This document shows, piece after piece, positions 1 through 11,299 of a stretch of DNA of 64,000 bases. The notes under the pieces are model-generated. The model had not been told where the DNA came from. It worked only from the letters and a program-made list of their open reading frames with translations, and ran no database searches. Numbering within the stretch: position 1 is the first letter of the stretch; each line of letters begins with the position of its first letter. Location of the stretch: positions 71,241,091 through 71,305,090 of the forward strand of contig OX457026.1 of NCBI GenBank assembly GCA_949752745.1, written 5' to 3'. The stretch comes from Protula sp. h YS-2021 (taxonomy: Eukaryota; Annelida; Polychaeta; Sabellida; Serpulidae). A program made the translations under genes and the position numbers.

Positions 1-180
1 GGAGAGTTCCATACACGTACCCCACATCCCTGCCTGCAAGCTCCCTTTTATGACTTAGGTGGTATTCATTTGACATGATGTTACTTGTAGGAACTCGTTC
101 AGTGAGGAGAGGTCTATCACTAATCTCCAACCCCGGATGTTTTTGGGACCAGAAAAATCCTGCTGAAGAATACTGTTAGG
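1..180 (-). pseudogene. Reverse transcriptase fragment of a DIRS-like retrotransposon (cut by window edge)
   Basis: On the minus strand, 157 to 94 read PKNIRGWRLVIDLSSLN. This matches the conserved N-terminal reverse transcriptase block (PKK-GGWRPVIDLS-LN) of DIRS and Gypsy polymerases. Further down, toward base 1, an in-frame stop interrupts a segment shaped like the DIRS block that links this motif to the catalytic DAYLHIP motif. The polymerase would continue left of the window. It lies downstream of the Gag-like region at 577-2283 on the same strand, as expected for one element. Basis: the motif is seen, the family assignment is known biology, and the DIRS rather than Gypsy choice is inferred. 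The stop shows it is decayed. Confidence 0.6.
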
Positions 181-576
181 TTTTCTGGCATCTTACCCAT
201 TGCCCCTTTTCTTCTAAATTTAGTAGCATCCTTTTGAGGGCTAAGTTTCTTTCCGATACTTCCTGGTAAGAGGTGACTTAATTTCTATGCCCTTGGTCGT
301 TTAGGGGAACAGGTAGTTGACGGCCGTTCCTGATCCCGTTTCAAGAGTAGAGGGTAGCCGATTTTAGCCAACGAGTTACACGCCGAGGACCCCTATTTTT
401 CCCATTTTGCCAAAATTTACCTAGTCTTCCTCCTACGGGCAAGGATGCGTTTGAGGCTAGCAAATTTCCGAAGTCTTTTGATCTTACTAAAGTATCGCCG
501 GGTGACCAGAGAGTCTCTGGACGGTATTTTGGTTGGCTGCTAGTTGTTTGGTTGCAAAGACTCTGCCGTTGTTTGG

Positions 577-2283
577 CTTCAGGTTCTTAGTTGGGAGGGG
601 GGTATTGCGACTGTGTGCTGGGCTTTGCTTGCTCTGCAGGCTGTCGGCAAGTCCTCTTGCGTTTTGGTGGATGTCGAAATGACGCTCGGGACAACCGGGG
701 CATGAAAGCGCAATCCTGCGATAAAGAATGGCTTTCTTGGTTCACTCGTTCTAATTCTGCTGGAAGGAAGAGTTCTTTTTGTCCCAGGATGGAGGCATCG
801 CGCAAATCTTTTAGCCCTTTCACGCCTGACCAGCAGTGCTGTAAGAACGCGTCCCGTCGGAGGAAGATCAGGGATGTCATGAGGAAAGTGGACAGTTTGA
901 CTACATCTCTGGTCGGAAGTGCGAGGTATTCCAGTAGTTTGGAGGACATAGGATCTCCGAGGCGTAGATCTTTCCATCATGTCTTCAAGGCTTTCAGAGT
1001 GTGATCTTGAAATGACATGATGTTAAGTATCGGGTGTCGGGAGGAGGCCTTGATGGTTTTGGCGTCCTTCTCCACTAGTGGAGTGTCTGATTTACCCCTG
1101 ACAAATGGCTTCCAAACTGTCCGCTTTGTTGGTTGTTCTAGTTCCTGCAGAGGTATAAGATTGTCTGACGACCGATGCAGGCCCGATCTTACAGCACTTT
1201 TGCTTTGAGACTTGAAAGCGAGAACTCTTTCGAGGGAACCGAAATAGCGTTGGCAATACCTTCGCTTGTCGAAAGAGGTACCTGTTGTAGCATAATCGTC
1301 TGTGATGTCATCCTTACGGGGGGTGCTCTTTGTCGAGACCTGTAGACCAAAAGGTGACATTGGCCAGTCGTGCTATTACCTTGATGGCGTCGCTGAAAGG
1401 TAAGTCTTCAGGGGCTATGGTCGATGGGGTCCCGAGGGGTGTCATCTTCACTGTGGGGAGTGAGGTCCGGTGGGGAGAGGTTTCTGTGGGACGTCTTCCC
1501 ACTGCTGCTGGGTCTTTCCAGAGCTTCTGACCAAAACCCGGTGATCTGACGTAATCCACTTCCCGTAACTGTGAGGAGGGTGGCGTATCATCTACTTCCT
1601 CAAGGCACTCTTCGTCCTCTGACTTCTGCTCCTCCGATTCTAGGTCGGGATCCTCCGATGATTGCTCTGTGCCTCGGGGTGCTGGCACTTCAGCTGATGG
1701 AGTGTATATCTCTCGCTCTTTGTTGAGGGGGACTGTCGAGAGAGGGGATACGACTGTCTGTAGTTAGTCATCATCGTCTTTGAGAAGTAGTCCCAACACT
1801 TGCCCCGAAGGTGAAATCCCTGAGGAATCTGCTTCGCCAACTGATCCCGTCTCTGCCAGTGGGTCCTTCGGTCCAGCAGAGGGGGATAGTTGAAGGGTGC
1901 GAGGACGAGTCTATGTAGGAGGGACAGAAATAGTGGCCGACGTTTTGTGCCTTGTCTCGGTAGCGGGGTAGATTCCTGTGTCTGAAGCCGTAGTTGTAAA
2001 TCTTGCAATTGTCTTTGTAACTGCATTTGCAGAGCTAAAAAAGTTGACAGTTCGCCCGGGCTGGAATCCCCAATGACCTGTTGGTGCTGTGAACGTAGAT
2101 CCCGAAGCCGTGTCTGTCACTGTGTATCACCTTGCAATTGTCGGGTGTGATACCCTGGCACTCTGATGGGGGTGAGCACACTGCAAGAACTTGAGCGGTG
2201 AGCGCAGACTGGTCTCTGTCATATCTAAAAAACAAGCAGAGAAGAAGCCATAAAGTAACTGTAAATGTTGTCAGTTGACACAC
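577..2283 (-). pseudogene. Gag-like region of a decayed DIRS-like retrotransposon
   Basis: Overlapping minus-strand reading frames cover this stretch, joined only through frameshifts (for example near 970, 1310 and 1690). In order they show a Gln-rich segment (about 2026-1990), an acidic Glu/Asp/Ser stretch (about 1665-1600), and a helical C-terminal region (949-700) with LRRDAFLQHC and LRDASILGQKELF. The last resembles the C-terminal part of Gag-like proteins in animal DIRS elements. GC content is well above the flanking DNA. The reverse transcriptase fragment at 1-180 follows in the same direction. A host gene is unlikely given the frame breaks. No zinc knuckle was found. Confidence 0.45.
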
Positions 2284-5200
2284 AGTTAGATATGTTGCGA
2301 CCCTGTGACCAACATGGGATTAGTAGGGGGGCCGCTATGGTCACTTACCATCATGGCACCCTGTTCCCATGGTCCAAGGATATGGGATAGTGGTGCCGTG
2401 CACGGTATATCGAGGTGCAATAACGATCCCCAGGGGTCCCATAATGGCTAATTAGCGCCAAAACGCCAGAAAAATCCAAATTAGTTCTTTAGTAGTAAGA
2501 TAAACTACTTTAAAGCAAATTTGCACCTTGGACTAGGTCCCTTTTTCTAAAATTGGCGTAGCACACAGAATGGCGTGTGTTGGTAACACCACGCTTAAAG
2601 GGAATGCGCTATATCTCCAATGACTCAGTATCAGAGGATTCCCTCTTTCTCATTGGTTGATGGATGCGAGTAGAAGTTTTACTTCTATTTGCGTGCTAAT
2701 ATATGAGAAATCCATCTAAAAGTGGAGAACGCGAACTGTGCTTTTAGTCGTATTCACATTCAACGCTTTTGCGAAGTAAAACTACGTTTTACAACATCTT
2801 CTTTTGGTTCCTGTGACACGTATAAATTCAGGTTTTATTTCATAAAACGCTCTTATACGAATAAAGGCGCAATTTACACATTCCACTTTCAGACGTATTT
2901 TCAGTCAGGCACATTAACTCACTCAACCTACAGACAAATTTCCTCAACGAAGAACACGTAGTTCCGACTCAGTTCTCACCCAGTCACAATCGTTGGCAAC
3001 ATGCGTCATAACCTGATTCCTGTCTTTGCCCCAAAGGGAAAACCACACCCAAAGTGGCGGGGGGAGGCCGGGTGGGAGACTAGGCTAAAAGTAAAGATCA
3101 CAGATTGCCCTTTTATTCTTAAAATAGTGTGTTATGAAATAAAACCCTAATTTTACTTCATAAAAGCTTTGAATTCGTTTATCTCCTCTTTCAGATAGAG
3201 CAGGGAAACCTGCCTTTTTGAGTTGAATTAAGATAATTCATCTGCTTTCGCTCGTGTAAGTGATCTAGAGTGAGCGAAGGCGGAAAAACTTGATTTGATA
3301 CGTTTTAATGCACTGAAAACAATAACAACCTCAAATCTTCCAAGAGGTACCAAAGCCTTTAGACGGACCAACGCTTAGTTTCTACTGGCTGACACCATAC
3401 CTCTCCGTCCTCTCACTGGATGGCAGCCCTCCTAAAAAGCTAGGATAAAAAAATAAAAGAATAACCAAAACCCTTTCTTTATCAATTAACTTCTACAGGA
3501 GGTCGTGGTCAATGACCAACGGCAACTGAACTAGACCACTCACTAGAAATCTCTGCTGTGAGACGCCGCTTCAATTCATAAACATAATTATGTACTCGGT
3601 AGGTGAAGCTAAAATCGAATGCGACCCATTTAAGACTAGAAATTTTAAAACTGTGGTTAAGCTTTAGAAAAAAACACTACTAAACTACTCATTCATTCTA
3701 CTCACTGGCCTAAACTAAACAGAAGTAGAATACATTATAGAATGAATAATAATAGTCTTAGCGCAGAGAAGTACCAAACACTGAGTAAAACAACTGAAAC
3801 CAAGGAGTCCCAAAGCTTGGTACTATTATGATGTCCCTTCCCTCAGAGATGGGCAAAACCAAGGAGCCGACCAGGTACAGTGCAAATACGCCGCCTTTTT
3901 TGCAAGCGATAACCAACGTTTAAGGCCATAATGAGACCAGGCCAAGCAAGGCCTTGGACGGGCAGAGGCAGACAAGGCCTCGGCTCGTTTTGTCCAACTT
4001 GCACAGCCGGAAGCGCAAGCTGCTCAAACGTTCCTGGGCCACCTATGGCCATAGAATTTTTTTCAGTCGTCGTTTACTTTGAAGACTTCTTGGTCTAGTG
4101 CCTGGATCTCGCCTTTCCTTTTACCCGGCCTTGGTGCTGACAGAAAGGTAAACCTTAAAGTTGCATTCTTTGTAGAGATGACGTCGCCTCGGAAAATATC
4201 TGCTTGCTGAGGATATCGCAAAGACTACTAAAATACACTGGGCAATGCCAGACTGCTTTGGTGGGGCGTCAGATCTAAAGTGCTAAAATAGGAGAGATAG
4301 GACGAGGTTTTCTGCTGCTTGGTAGCCCGTCGTGGCCTTCAACCTGGAGCTAATAGCCATCCTGTAACCTACAAAAAAACCTAAATTTAGGTTTTCGCTT
4401 AGTGAACAGGTACTCTAAGCAGTCTGCTACCACTGCTGGAGAGGCCCGGAAAGAATCTAACTTGGACTTACCACACCATCCAGCGAACGTATTCAACTGC
4501 CATCGATACACTTTCACTGTAGATTTTTTCTACATACTTACCATCTTCTCCCCGGCCCCCTTAGAGAAACCTTGGTATCCTTGATTTTAAAACAGTTAAG
4601 GTATCGGTCGCGGGAGATGGTAATTAAAAGTTGTGCAACCTAACTATTTATCAAATTGTAATTGCATAAGATGCTTTAAGAATAAAAAGAAAGGTTGTTG
4701 CATTGTGTCATTTGTTATAATTTTTCGAGCAATCAAGCAAAACAATCGACCAACAATTGCAAATTTTGAGCTGAATGTCGTAGGTATGTTTTCACGTTTC
4801 GGGGGATAAGAACTGCTTATTAATCAATACAAGTTAGTTTTCTATTTGCACATCTTTGTTCTAAATTTGCAAAAGTAAGACCGGATTCATGGTATCACAC
4901 AAAAGTTCTTTAGTACTTTAGTTCTTTAGATCCTTATGTCATATCATGTGGTTGTTATCTAAAATGTAACGTACCTTCAATGTAATATCTTATTCCTATA
5001 GGTCGGGATCCTTTTCCGCCTAACCACACAAACCTAATACAGACCTAATATTTTACTAAGCTGTCCAAAGTGTTTCTTGGCATCCAAAAAGTACATACCC
5101 GCCGCGGGGGTCCTTGTACGTTGCGCTCTTTGAGTATTACATTTCAAAAGCAGCATGAAAAAAAAAATTTTTCTATTTTGCATCTTCTATTTTAATATCC

Positions 5201-6699
5201 AAAAATGGAAAATTGAATTGATTTTCCTTTTCCGCTTAGACAGGTATTTTCTCTCAATTCCAGCAGCAGAGAATTATGCTACGTCTGGGTGGTTTTGGAC
5301 AATATTTTCTTCTTTCAGTTGTCTCGGTCTTGTGCCTGCACTATGGCGTAGCGGATAAAGGGTAGAACATACTTTGGAATGAAAGAATAAGAGCAATCAG
5401 TGATTGCATTATCCTTCAGTAACAGTAGATTACAGAAGGTATAAAGTATACACGTATTGGATCAATCCCCACAATTTGTTAAATGCTTGTTAAACTGTAG
5501 TGTGTTTAGTTGCTTATCTTCTAATTTATTTTATTCAATTGCCTTTTGTATGCAAATATTGTCATGGAAATTTTGCCATTGCAGCCCATAGATATTGTGA
5601 TAGGCACATATTGTGATGGTTCGCAGTACAACCTCAGCGCAATTATTGCGAGTGAGATATTATAGCGTATGAGTGTTGTGAGCAGGTACATGGCCATTGT
5701 ACACAATAGTGTACTGTGCTATGCTATGTGATACATATGACAATATATAACATTGCGAGTATGACTGGTGAATGAAACTTGGATAGATGTACAGTTTCAG
5801 TTTTCTGATGTCAGTGACCAAAGTACTTAACAAGACTACAACATAGTGGATTTTACATGTAGAAATGCCATTAAATTGTATTCGCAAGACATGACTGCAA
5901 GTTAAGATATTTGGTTAACTAGCTATCTCCTATTATCCTTGACTATTTTAAATTTAATTTTGTCCTTATTTTCCAAAGAGATTAAAAATTTATTTAAAAT
6001 TTAAAGCTCTTTGTTCTTTGGTTCAACGCCGATTTTCCACGTCCATTCAGCGGTGCACCAAAGGCGTTGATTAGAAAGTGATATTTTCGTTGCGACCAAA
6101 AGTAACGTCTACACGACGTTGCTTGTCCAACACCTCTGCAACGTTGTCAAAGACGTTGATTAGACAGTGATCTATGGTATGGCCCACGGCCAATCACAAC
6201 CAAATGACATCCAGATGTAATGTTTCGTAGCTTGACGTCTCATCCTTTTTTCAACGTTGGATCGACATCGGAATATTTGCTGATATGTATTGTGTTGCGT
6301 AGTGTGTTGATGCAACTGGCATCGAAGTATTGTTTTAACAATGGTCTTCGCGGAACTGTATTTTTATGTCTCCATGATCGTAGTGTTTTTTTTAAATTTT
6401 TTTGTTTTTTATTCTCTGCTTTTACAGAAACCGATGGAAATATATTATCAAGCTATGATCTATTTCTAATACCCATATTTTACTTTCAAATACTGCTGTC
6501 TATTTGATCTAGGCTTTGGAAATCTCTGTGTTGATTGTTATACAATAGTTTTTCAATTTTCAATATTTAATGAATCTTAAAAACGCACAGAAATAGATTT
6601 CATCCTGTTTTCTGTTACACTTATGTATAAATATTTTTGCTTGAAGTATCATAAAATCAACAATAAATTTAGTTCTGTTCGCGTCTCTCGTTTAAATAT
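2284..6699. other. Intergenic, no gene recognised
   Basis: No frame here has coding character, splice structure or a recognisable motif. About 5990-6260 contains irregular copies of ACGTTG and CAACGT in a segment resembling one at 13675-13870, probably an old dispersed repeat. A short dyad, GTACACAATAGTGTAC, lies near 5700. The rest is AT-rich and featureless to my eye. Confidence 0.5.
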
Positions 6700-9183
6700 T
6701 CCCAACAATTTTATTCGTGTGCTTAACGCAAAAACGTTTCCCCATACAAAAAATTAGCGTTAAGCCAGCGTTCTAATAAAGACCAGAAGACTGTTAGCTT
6801 CTTGCAGGTGGAAAAGATGTGAACGACATCTCTTAACTCATTACAAGTACAGCACATTCCTGATATTGAATTATCAAATTTAGAAACAATGTTGTCAGCA
6901 GCGTCATTCTTATGATTAATTTTAAACAAGAGCATACTGTTCTTTGTGTTTCTTGTGAGATACTTCGTTTTACTAAGGATTTTTTCCCACTCTTCATAAT
7001 TAATATTTGTGTTTGAATTTTGCCATCTTTTGTTACTACTGGGTTGAATCTTTTTAAGTTCTATAAAACTCCAGTATAATTTTTAGAGGTAAGTTTCATT
7101 ATATTTATATTGAAGTTTTCTGTTTGCAATATGACTGACGGCGGAGGACTACTTTCTTGCGCAATTCGTAAAGAGTCTGCTTTATCTTTTGCTAATAATG
7201 CCTTCATTCCCTAGGGGTAGCGTTAATTCTCCCATTATAGCAATAATGTTCAACTTAAGTTTTTTATATTTATATTTTATATCGAGAGGGGACATGAAAT
7301 TGCCATCCTCCTTTAATAGGTGACTCACATAAGATATATTACTTTCTTCCAATTCTGGATAATAAACAGGCTTACTTTGAATAAGAATGTATTTGTTGTA
7401 CCAAAGGCATTGCTTTCGAATTTCTTTTCGGTTTTGAGGACAGATTTTTATAGCATACCAACGATGTAATATGTCCCGATAAAATTTTAGGGTCTCTTTC
7501 CATAGCGACGTTACATCTAGAGATAACTCAATAATTTTTGTTAATGGCATGCTTGATACAATTGCATTAAAAAGTTAACACTGAAGGCATCTTTGATCTC
7601 GATTAACCTTTTCACCCACATGATTTTCTGAGCATTTAAGAAATAGGGATAGTATAAGCAGCGCAGGCCGCTATGGTTATAGTTTTGTATTATGACATTT
7701 GATTGTATGCGTGGTGGTTTATCGTCCCACAAAAATGTTGTGAAAGATTTTTTACAATGGTTATTTTTACCCTTTAAAGATAAGTTGTATTTGGACCAAG
7801 TATCTAGCAAACGCTTCAGTTCACAAATTTTATCATTTAGGTTGCTGTTGTTATTTGATTGATATCATTGAAATATCTAATACCTAACGAGAGGATATCA
7901 CCAGTAGAACACTTTACACGAAAGGGTTTCTTTTCTAAATATATGATTCTCATCACTCCCACCTGCAAGATTTCAATCTTTAAGCCAGAAACATAGTAGA
8001 AAATAGTAAACAAATTTAAGGCACTTTGAACTGACAAAATATCCTCTAAAAGTAAGGTAGTGTCATCCACTAAGAGGCTTATCTTAGCTTCTGTACCACC
8101 AACTTGTATGCCTCTCATCCCTTTATTTTTTCTAACAATATTTGCCAGAACTTCTTCAGCAATTATAAATAATAAGGACAGAGAGTGGATTACATTATCT
8201 TACGCCATTTAATATTTTAAAATAACTGCTTGTTATTCCATTGTTGATAACACGACTTTCTATTTTGTTGTAAATAATTATAATCCATTTCCTTACAAAA
8301 GAACCAAGTCCTCAAGACAGTTATCGAGAAAATTCCAGTTTCTTTTGTTAAGCATCTTTTCGAAATCGATAAACAATAGAAATCCTTCTTTTTCTGTCTA
8401 CTTAAATAGCCTATGCAATCAATCAAGGTTCCTATGTTAAGACCAATGTATCTGTTTTTAATGAAACCATTTTGTTCCACTCCAATTATTTTTGGCAGAA
8501 CTTTCTGTAGTCTCGACACTAAAGCATAAATTTTTCACATCAACATCCAGTAAACTAATTGGACGCCACTTTTTTAAATTGTTTAAGTCCTTATTTATTT
8601 AGGTATTAGACGAATGATTCCCCTTCTCTGCTCAATACTTAGCTGACCAGTTTGGAGGCTATATGAGTATGATTGAAACAGTGATATTTCATTCCAAAAA
8701 TATTCATAAAACCATCTGACCCAGGTGTTTTATTTATTCCCATATTTTTAACAGCGCAGTGTTATTCAGTTAGCGTTAAATTTTCCTTCATAGATATTAG
8801 TTATCAAAATTTAGTTCATTGTTGTTTACTGAACTAAAAAACGAGTCATAATATCTGTTGATGACTTTTGGATCAACGGCATACAGAGTCTCATAGAACG
8901 TTGCCACAGTCTCTAATATTTTGTTTCCGTCAGATATCTCAGTTCCATGACTGTTCATTAATTTTGTAAATATTTTGTTCATAATTTCTCTTTTCTATAT
9001 TATAAAACAATTTTGAATTTTTTTGTTATTTTCAATAAAATATGCTTTGCTTCTGATAGAGTGGCCCATTAACTCTATTGCTTCAATTTTCTCTAGTTCT
9101 AGTTTCTGTTCTTTTATCTGATTTAGAATGAAATCTTTATCCTGGATGCTGTTGCAAATGGGCGTTCTACTGCTATCAATCAT
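6700..9183 (-). mobile_element. Decayed L1/Tx1-type LINE, 5'-truncated
   Basis: Successive minus-strand fragments keep the order of an L1/Tx1 ORF2 protein. 8797-8982 resembles the linker between endonuclease and reverse transcriptase (ILETVATFYETLYAVDP). 8217-8519 has the palm segment GVEQNGFIKNR. 7837-8118 has LVDDTTLLLED, in place of the usual F/Y-A-D-D catalytic box, followed by SGLKIE. 7541-7810 has the thumb-like FLWDDKPPRI and IMWVKRLIEI. 6723-6935 has CCTCNELRDVVHIFSTC with the C-x2-C-x7-H-x4-C spacing of the C-terminal zinc region. At least six frame breaks make it dead. No endonuclease domain remains, so the 5' end is truncated near 9183, where a different repeat begins. Confidence 0.85.
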
Positions 9184-9480
9184 CGTGACGCCATCATGAC
9201 GTCATCAATTAAGCCCCACCAAGGACATAGTCGGTCAGACCACCACCCCGTAGGACATAGTCGGCCAGACCTTCCTAGGACATAGCCGGTCGTTCCCCCC
9301 CCCCCCTGTGAGGAAATTGTGTGATTTTTGCATATTTATCCGTTTCAGATGATTCTGAACATTTTTGTTTTTTACCCTCCCCCCCCCCCCATGGGAAAAT
9401 TTTGTGACTTTTGCATATTTACACGTTTCAGACGATTCTGAACATTTTTGGTTCTTGGGCTCCCTCCCCCATATGGCTAG
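9184..9480 (-). repeat. Remnant of the foldback-type repeat arm with an 80-bp tandem duplication
   Basis: The segment ATCGTGACGCCATCATGACGTCATCAATTAAGCCCC (9181-9216) is the CRE/GC-box module that repeats in the arms of the 14.5-17.9 kb element. It is followed by three copies of GGACATAG(T/C)CGG. A unit of about 81 bp is then present twice (about 9293-9373 and 9374-9455). Each unit starts with a C-run and contains TTTGCATATTTA and GATTCTGAACATTTTTG. The segment lies just downstream of the minus-strand zinc-finger relic and is probably the outer part of a second, eroded copy of the same element. Confidence 0.55.
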
Positions 9481-9727
9481 CATGTCAGGCCTGACAACTT
9501 CAACAGCGCATAACTTCAAAACTATTTGACTGATTTGAACCATTCTTTCACCAAACTGTTCAGCATGACTTTTTCTTTAATGAATGATAAACTGAACGTT
9601 AAATGTGTGAAGAATGTTGAAACTGCGTTTACACATTAAAAAGCAAGACATATATTGAATAGTTTTATTAATACACTTTAAATACACACCACTTAAATCA
9701 ATAAAATATTACAACATTTGTTGATTT

Positions 9728-11290
9728 ACAAAGTCTTTATTATAAAGTTTAGTAAATAAGCCAAATAGTCTTCATCTGTTTCACTCTTTTGCGCCTCATT
9801 ATCCATATCACCTTTTTCGTCACTGCTGTCATTCTCCTCCTTATCTAGTAGCTCTTGAAAGAATGCATTGTTTTTCCTTATAGCCGCCTTTCGTGCCTTT
9901 GAATGCTAATAATGTTTTTCAACAGCAAAGTAATTAAAGTCCTCTAAACTCTCTTGATAATGTTTGCTTTGTTCTAGACGTTGGGTATATTTGAATAGCC
10001 TCATAAACAGTTGTTTTAGTCGACGTTTACAAACTCTTTCACGCGCTCTTTTACGTCCATCTTCAAGCCCTTGTTCTTCATGTTCTAAAACCTTTTCTTG
10101 AACTTTGTCACCATGGTCATCATATACTTCTTGAACCATATCATGCCAGAGTCTATTTCTGACTCACTGTCAGAACTGCTGTCATCGGCATCCTCACCAC
10201 ACTGCTCCATATGCGTGGCTAAAGCTTCTTCGCTGTTGTATGATGCACGTTATTCTGTACAAGCATGTGTATTAATTTCATCCATATTTGCAGGGAACTG
10301 TATTGACCAAAGTCTGAATCCATTTCGATTTCTTTATTGTGTTCTTTCAACAGGTAACACATGACAACTAATACTGAATGAAGCAGGCAGAAAAGCAGTA
10401 GGGTTAGATAGCGGGAGGGGTAGGTGGAAGTAGTAGAAGCACGAGAGACGTAGCAGAAGCAGTAGAGACGTAACAGTCGTAGTAGTAGTAGCAGTAGTAG
10501 TAGGATATAAGACGGAGCAGTATTAGTTTAACATCACAAACAAAAGCGACATAAATACGAAGCAAGCCACAGGTAAATGGTTACACTAAATCCACATAAA
10601 AGATTACTAAAGAAGGGAAATCGGGTATCATAAACTATACGTTAGACTAAAGCATGGATAAGACAAGTAGTGGTACATTATAAACAACTATTGTTAAAGG
10701 TATGGGCTAGAAATACCGTCCAAAAGCTTCTAGGGTACATACACTTTGTTGAGAAAGTAACTCAGCGGTTGCACAAAAGATATCTAAAATTACGGCAATT
10801 AACACGGTGACATTTACATCTACGCAAATAGAAGGGACACAAAAACTTTTATGAACAATTGATGCCAAATATTACCGACGACGTGGCTTCTAAACTCTTA
10901 AATTTGTTCCCATAATTTGTCCCTTTAAAGTGACGCTACCGAGCACCGGACATCACCAGATTGCTGCCGATTTATTCACACAAACCTAACAATCCGGATC
11001 AAGGTGGTTAGTCGAACAAATCAATAAAAATCGCCAAACAACCCGGAATGTCAAATTTTTCGGTGTATTTGTGTCTTACAATATTGACTCTTTAAGGTTT
11101 AATAGAAGACTTATCTAAAGTTTCCGTGAAAGGTGTTTTCCATATCCATCTCCCATTCTTCATTCACTTCTGAAGTGTGTGCTTGCTTAAAATGCCTTTT
11201 AAGACTTTGTGGCCAGTCGTAAGATTTCGAACAAATGTTGCATTTATACGTCTTTTCTATTCCACATCCACTTTTCAAGTGACAAAAAGT
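9728..11290 (-). pseudogene. Broken C2H2 zinc-finger gene, copy 1 (minus)
   Basis: The N-terminal part (11290-11111) contains YKCNICSKSYDWPQSLKRHF with the second His following (C-x2-C-x12-H-x4-H), then an acidic SEVNEEWEMDMEN. After about 830 bp of unrelated DNA the homology resumes near 10267 with HACTE, an in-frame stop, then YNSEEALATHMEQCGED (a degenerate second finger) and a Ser/Asp-rich stretch. It continues as MVQEVYDDHGDKVQEKV and RLFKYTQRLEQSKHYQ. A TAG at 9906 interrupts it, while downstream codons still match copy 2 (SKARKAAIRKNNAFFQELL, then an acidic tail). A poly(A) signal and 3' flank matching copy 2 lie near 9728-9741. The function is unknown. The C2H2 finger suggests nucleic-acid binding. 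The 830-bp gap could be an intron or an insertion. Confidence 0.65.
10385..10510. repeat. Imperfect GTA/GAC-type trinucleotide-rich tract
   Basis: Repeated GTAGTAG, GTAGAAGCA and GAGACGTA motifs form a degenerate trinucleotide array inside the gap that splits the copy 1 zinc-finger relic. Confidence 0.6.
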
Positions 11291-11299
11291 CTTTGAATA

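Noticed and set aside
3843..4052. Minus-strand 69-codon frame with Pro/Leu-rich sequence
   Set aside because: No motif, start context or neighbouring exon. Length is within chance expectation.
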